From: Macrophomina tecta
Taxonomy: Eukaryota; Ascomycota; Dothideomycetes; Botryosphaeriales; Botryosphaeriaceae
Assembly (NCBI GenBank): GCA_024180945.1
Contig: JAKSGN010000034.1
Span: forward strand, 124,001-188,000
DNA: 64,000 nt
Reading direction: 5' to 3'
The notes under the pieces were generated by a model, which did no database searches, had not been told where the DNA came from, and saw only the letters and a program-made list of their open reading frames with translations. Positions 63,920-64,000 of the stretch are shown here, piece by piece (position 1 is the first letter of the stretch; every line of letters begins with the position of its first letter). A program made the translations under genes and the position numbers.

Positions 63920-64000
63920 CGTTTTGACCCTCCGTGTCGATGCTCAGAAGAGACCCACTACGGCCACAGATCCCGAGGACGAAAGCAGCGCGGACCAGTA

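Noticed and set aside
1..64000. Starship-type giant element
   Set aside because: Cargo-like genes are present but no DUF3435 tyrosine recombinase or boundary repeat was found in the window.
1..64000. Secondary-metabolite cluster around the FAD oxidase
   Set aside because: No polyketide synthase, NRPS, terpene synthase, P450 or transporter is present nearby.

Overview
The window looks like a repeat-rich, gene-poor accessory stretch of a filamentous ascomycete (Pezizomycotina) nuclear chromosome. The evidence is the short 45-65 nt GT..AG introns with CTGAC/CTAAC-like branch sites, the fungal families present (berberine-bridge-type FAD oxidase, 2EXR/F-box-like, BTB, fungal PD-(D/E)XK, rhodopsin-like membrane protein) and the transposon mix (Tad-like LINEs, copia, MULE, hAT, pogo, Tc1/mariner). 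I cannot name the species. No rRNA, tRNA, CRISPR or Starship-type tyrosine recombinase gene was recognised.

Layout. 0-10.5 kb: small host genes (coiled-coil ORF, gene A, ankyrin protein, a conserved 212-aa protein, a broken patatin-like fragment, a 2EXR-like protein). 10.6-23.4 kb: mostly mobile DNA, namely LINE pieces of two families, the 5' end of a degraded copia element, a complete MULE with about 80-bp terminal inverted repeats, a BTB gene, a second broken MULE and two more LINE pieces. 23.5-27.6 kb: a large fusion of coiled coil, PD-(D/E)XK nuclease fold and protein-kinase-like domain, then a tandem-chromodomain gene. 28.2-30.0 kb: a pogo element with complete termini. 31.26-31.42 kb: a 167-bp MITE. 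32.3-34.3 kb: an intact five-exon secreted FAD oxidoreductase. 34.7-39.6 kb: hAT remnants, a SINE-like insertion and an internally deleted LINE with a target-site duplication. 39.8-41.3 kb: a second PD-(D/E)XK protein. 41.6-43.4 kb: two LINE insertions. 43.5-52.1 kb: several small, mostly unrecognised multi-exon genes. 53.2-64 kb: a duplicated 5'-flank segment, a dead Tc1 element, solo LTRs (one nested in another, two back to back), a truncated membrane protein, gene B, gene P2 and a tiny spliced ORF.

The most notable host content is two pairs of unrecognised paralogues. Gene A (968-2422) and gene B (58832-60194) share three intron positions and phases, a KEN motif, a KRRK-type nuclear signal and a C-terminal DLT motif. 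P1 (43478-44432) and P2 (61054-61840) share a C-terminal domain ending in WS-x-W...YY. The roughly 630-bp 5' flank of P2 also exists, without its gene, at 53222-53852. With the nuclease-kinase fusion and the stand-alone nuclease-fold protein, these are the best candidates for a poorly described accessory gene set. No shared function can be claimed from sequence alone.

Splice sites, repeat boundaries and target-site duplications were read by eye. Names of protein families come from motif recognition, not from database searches.
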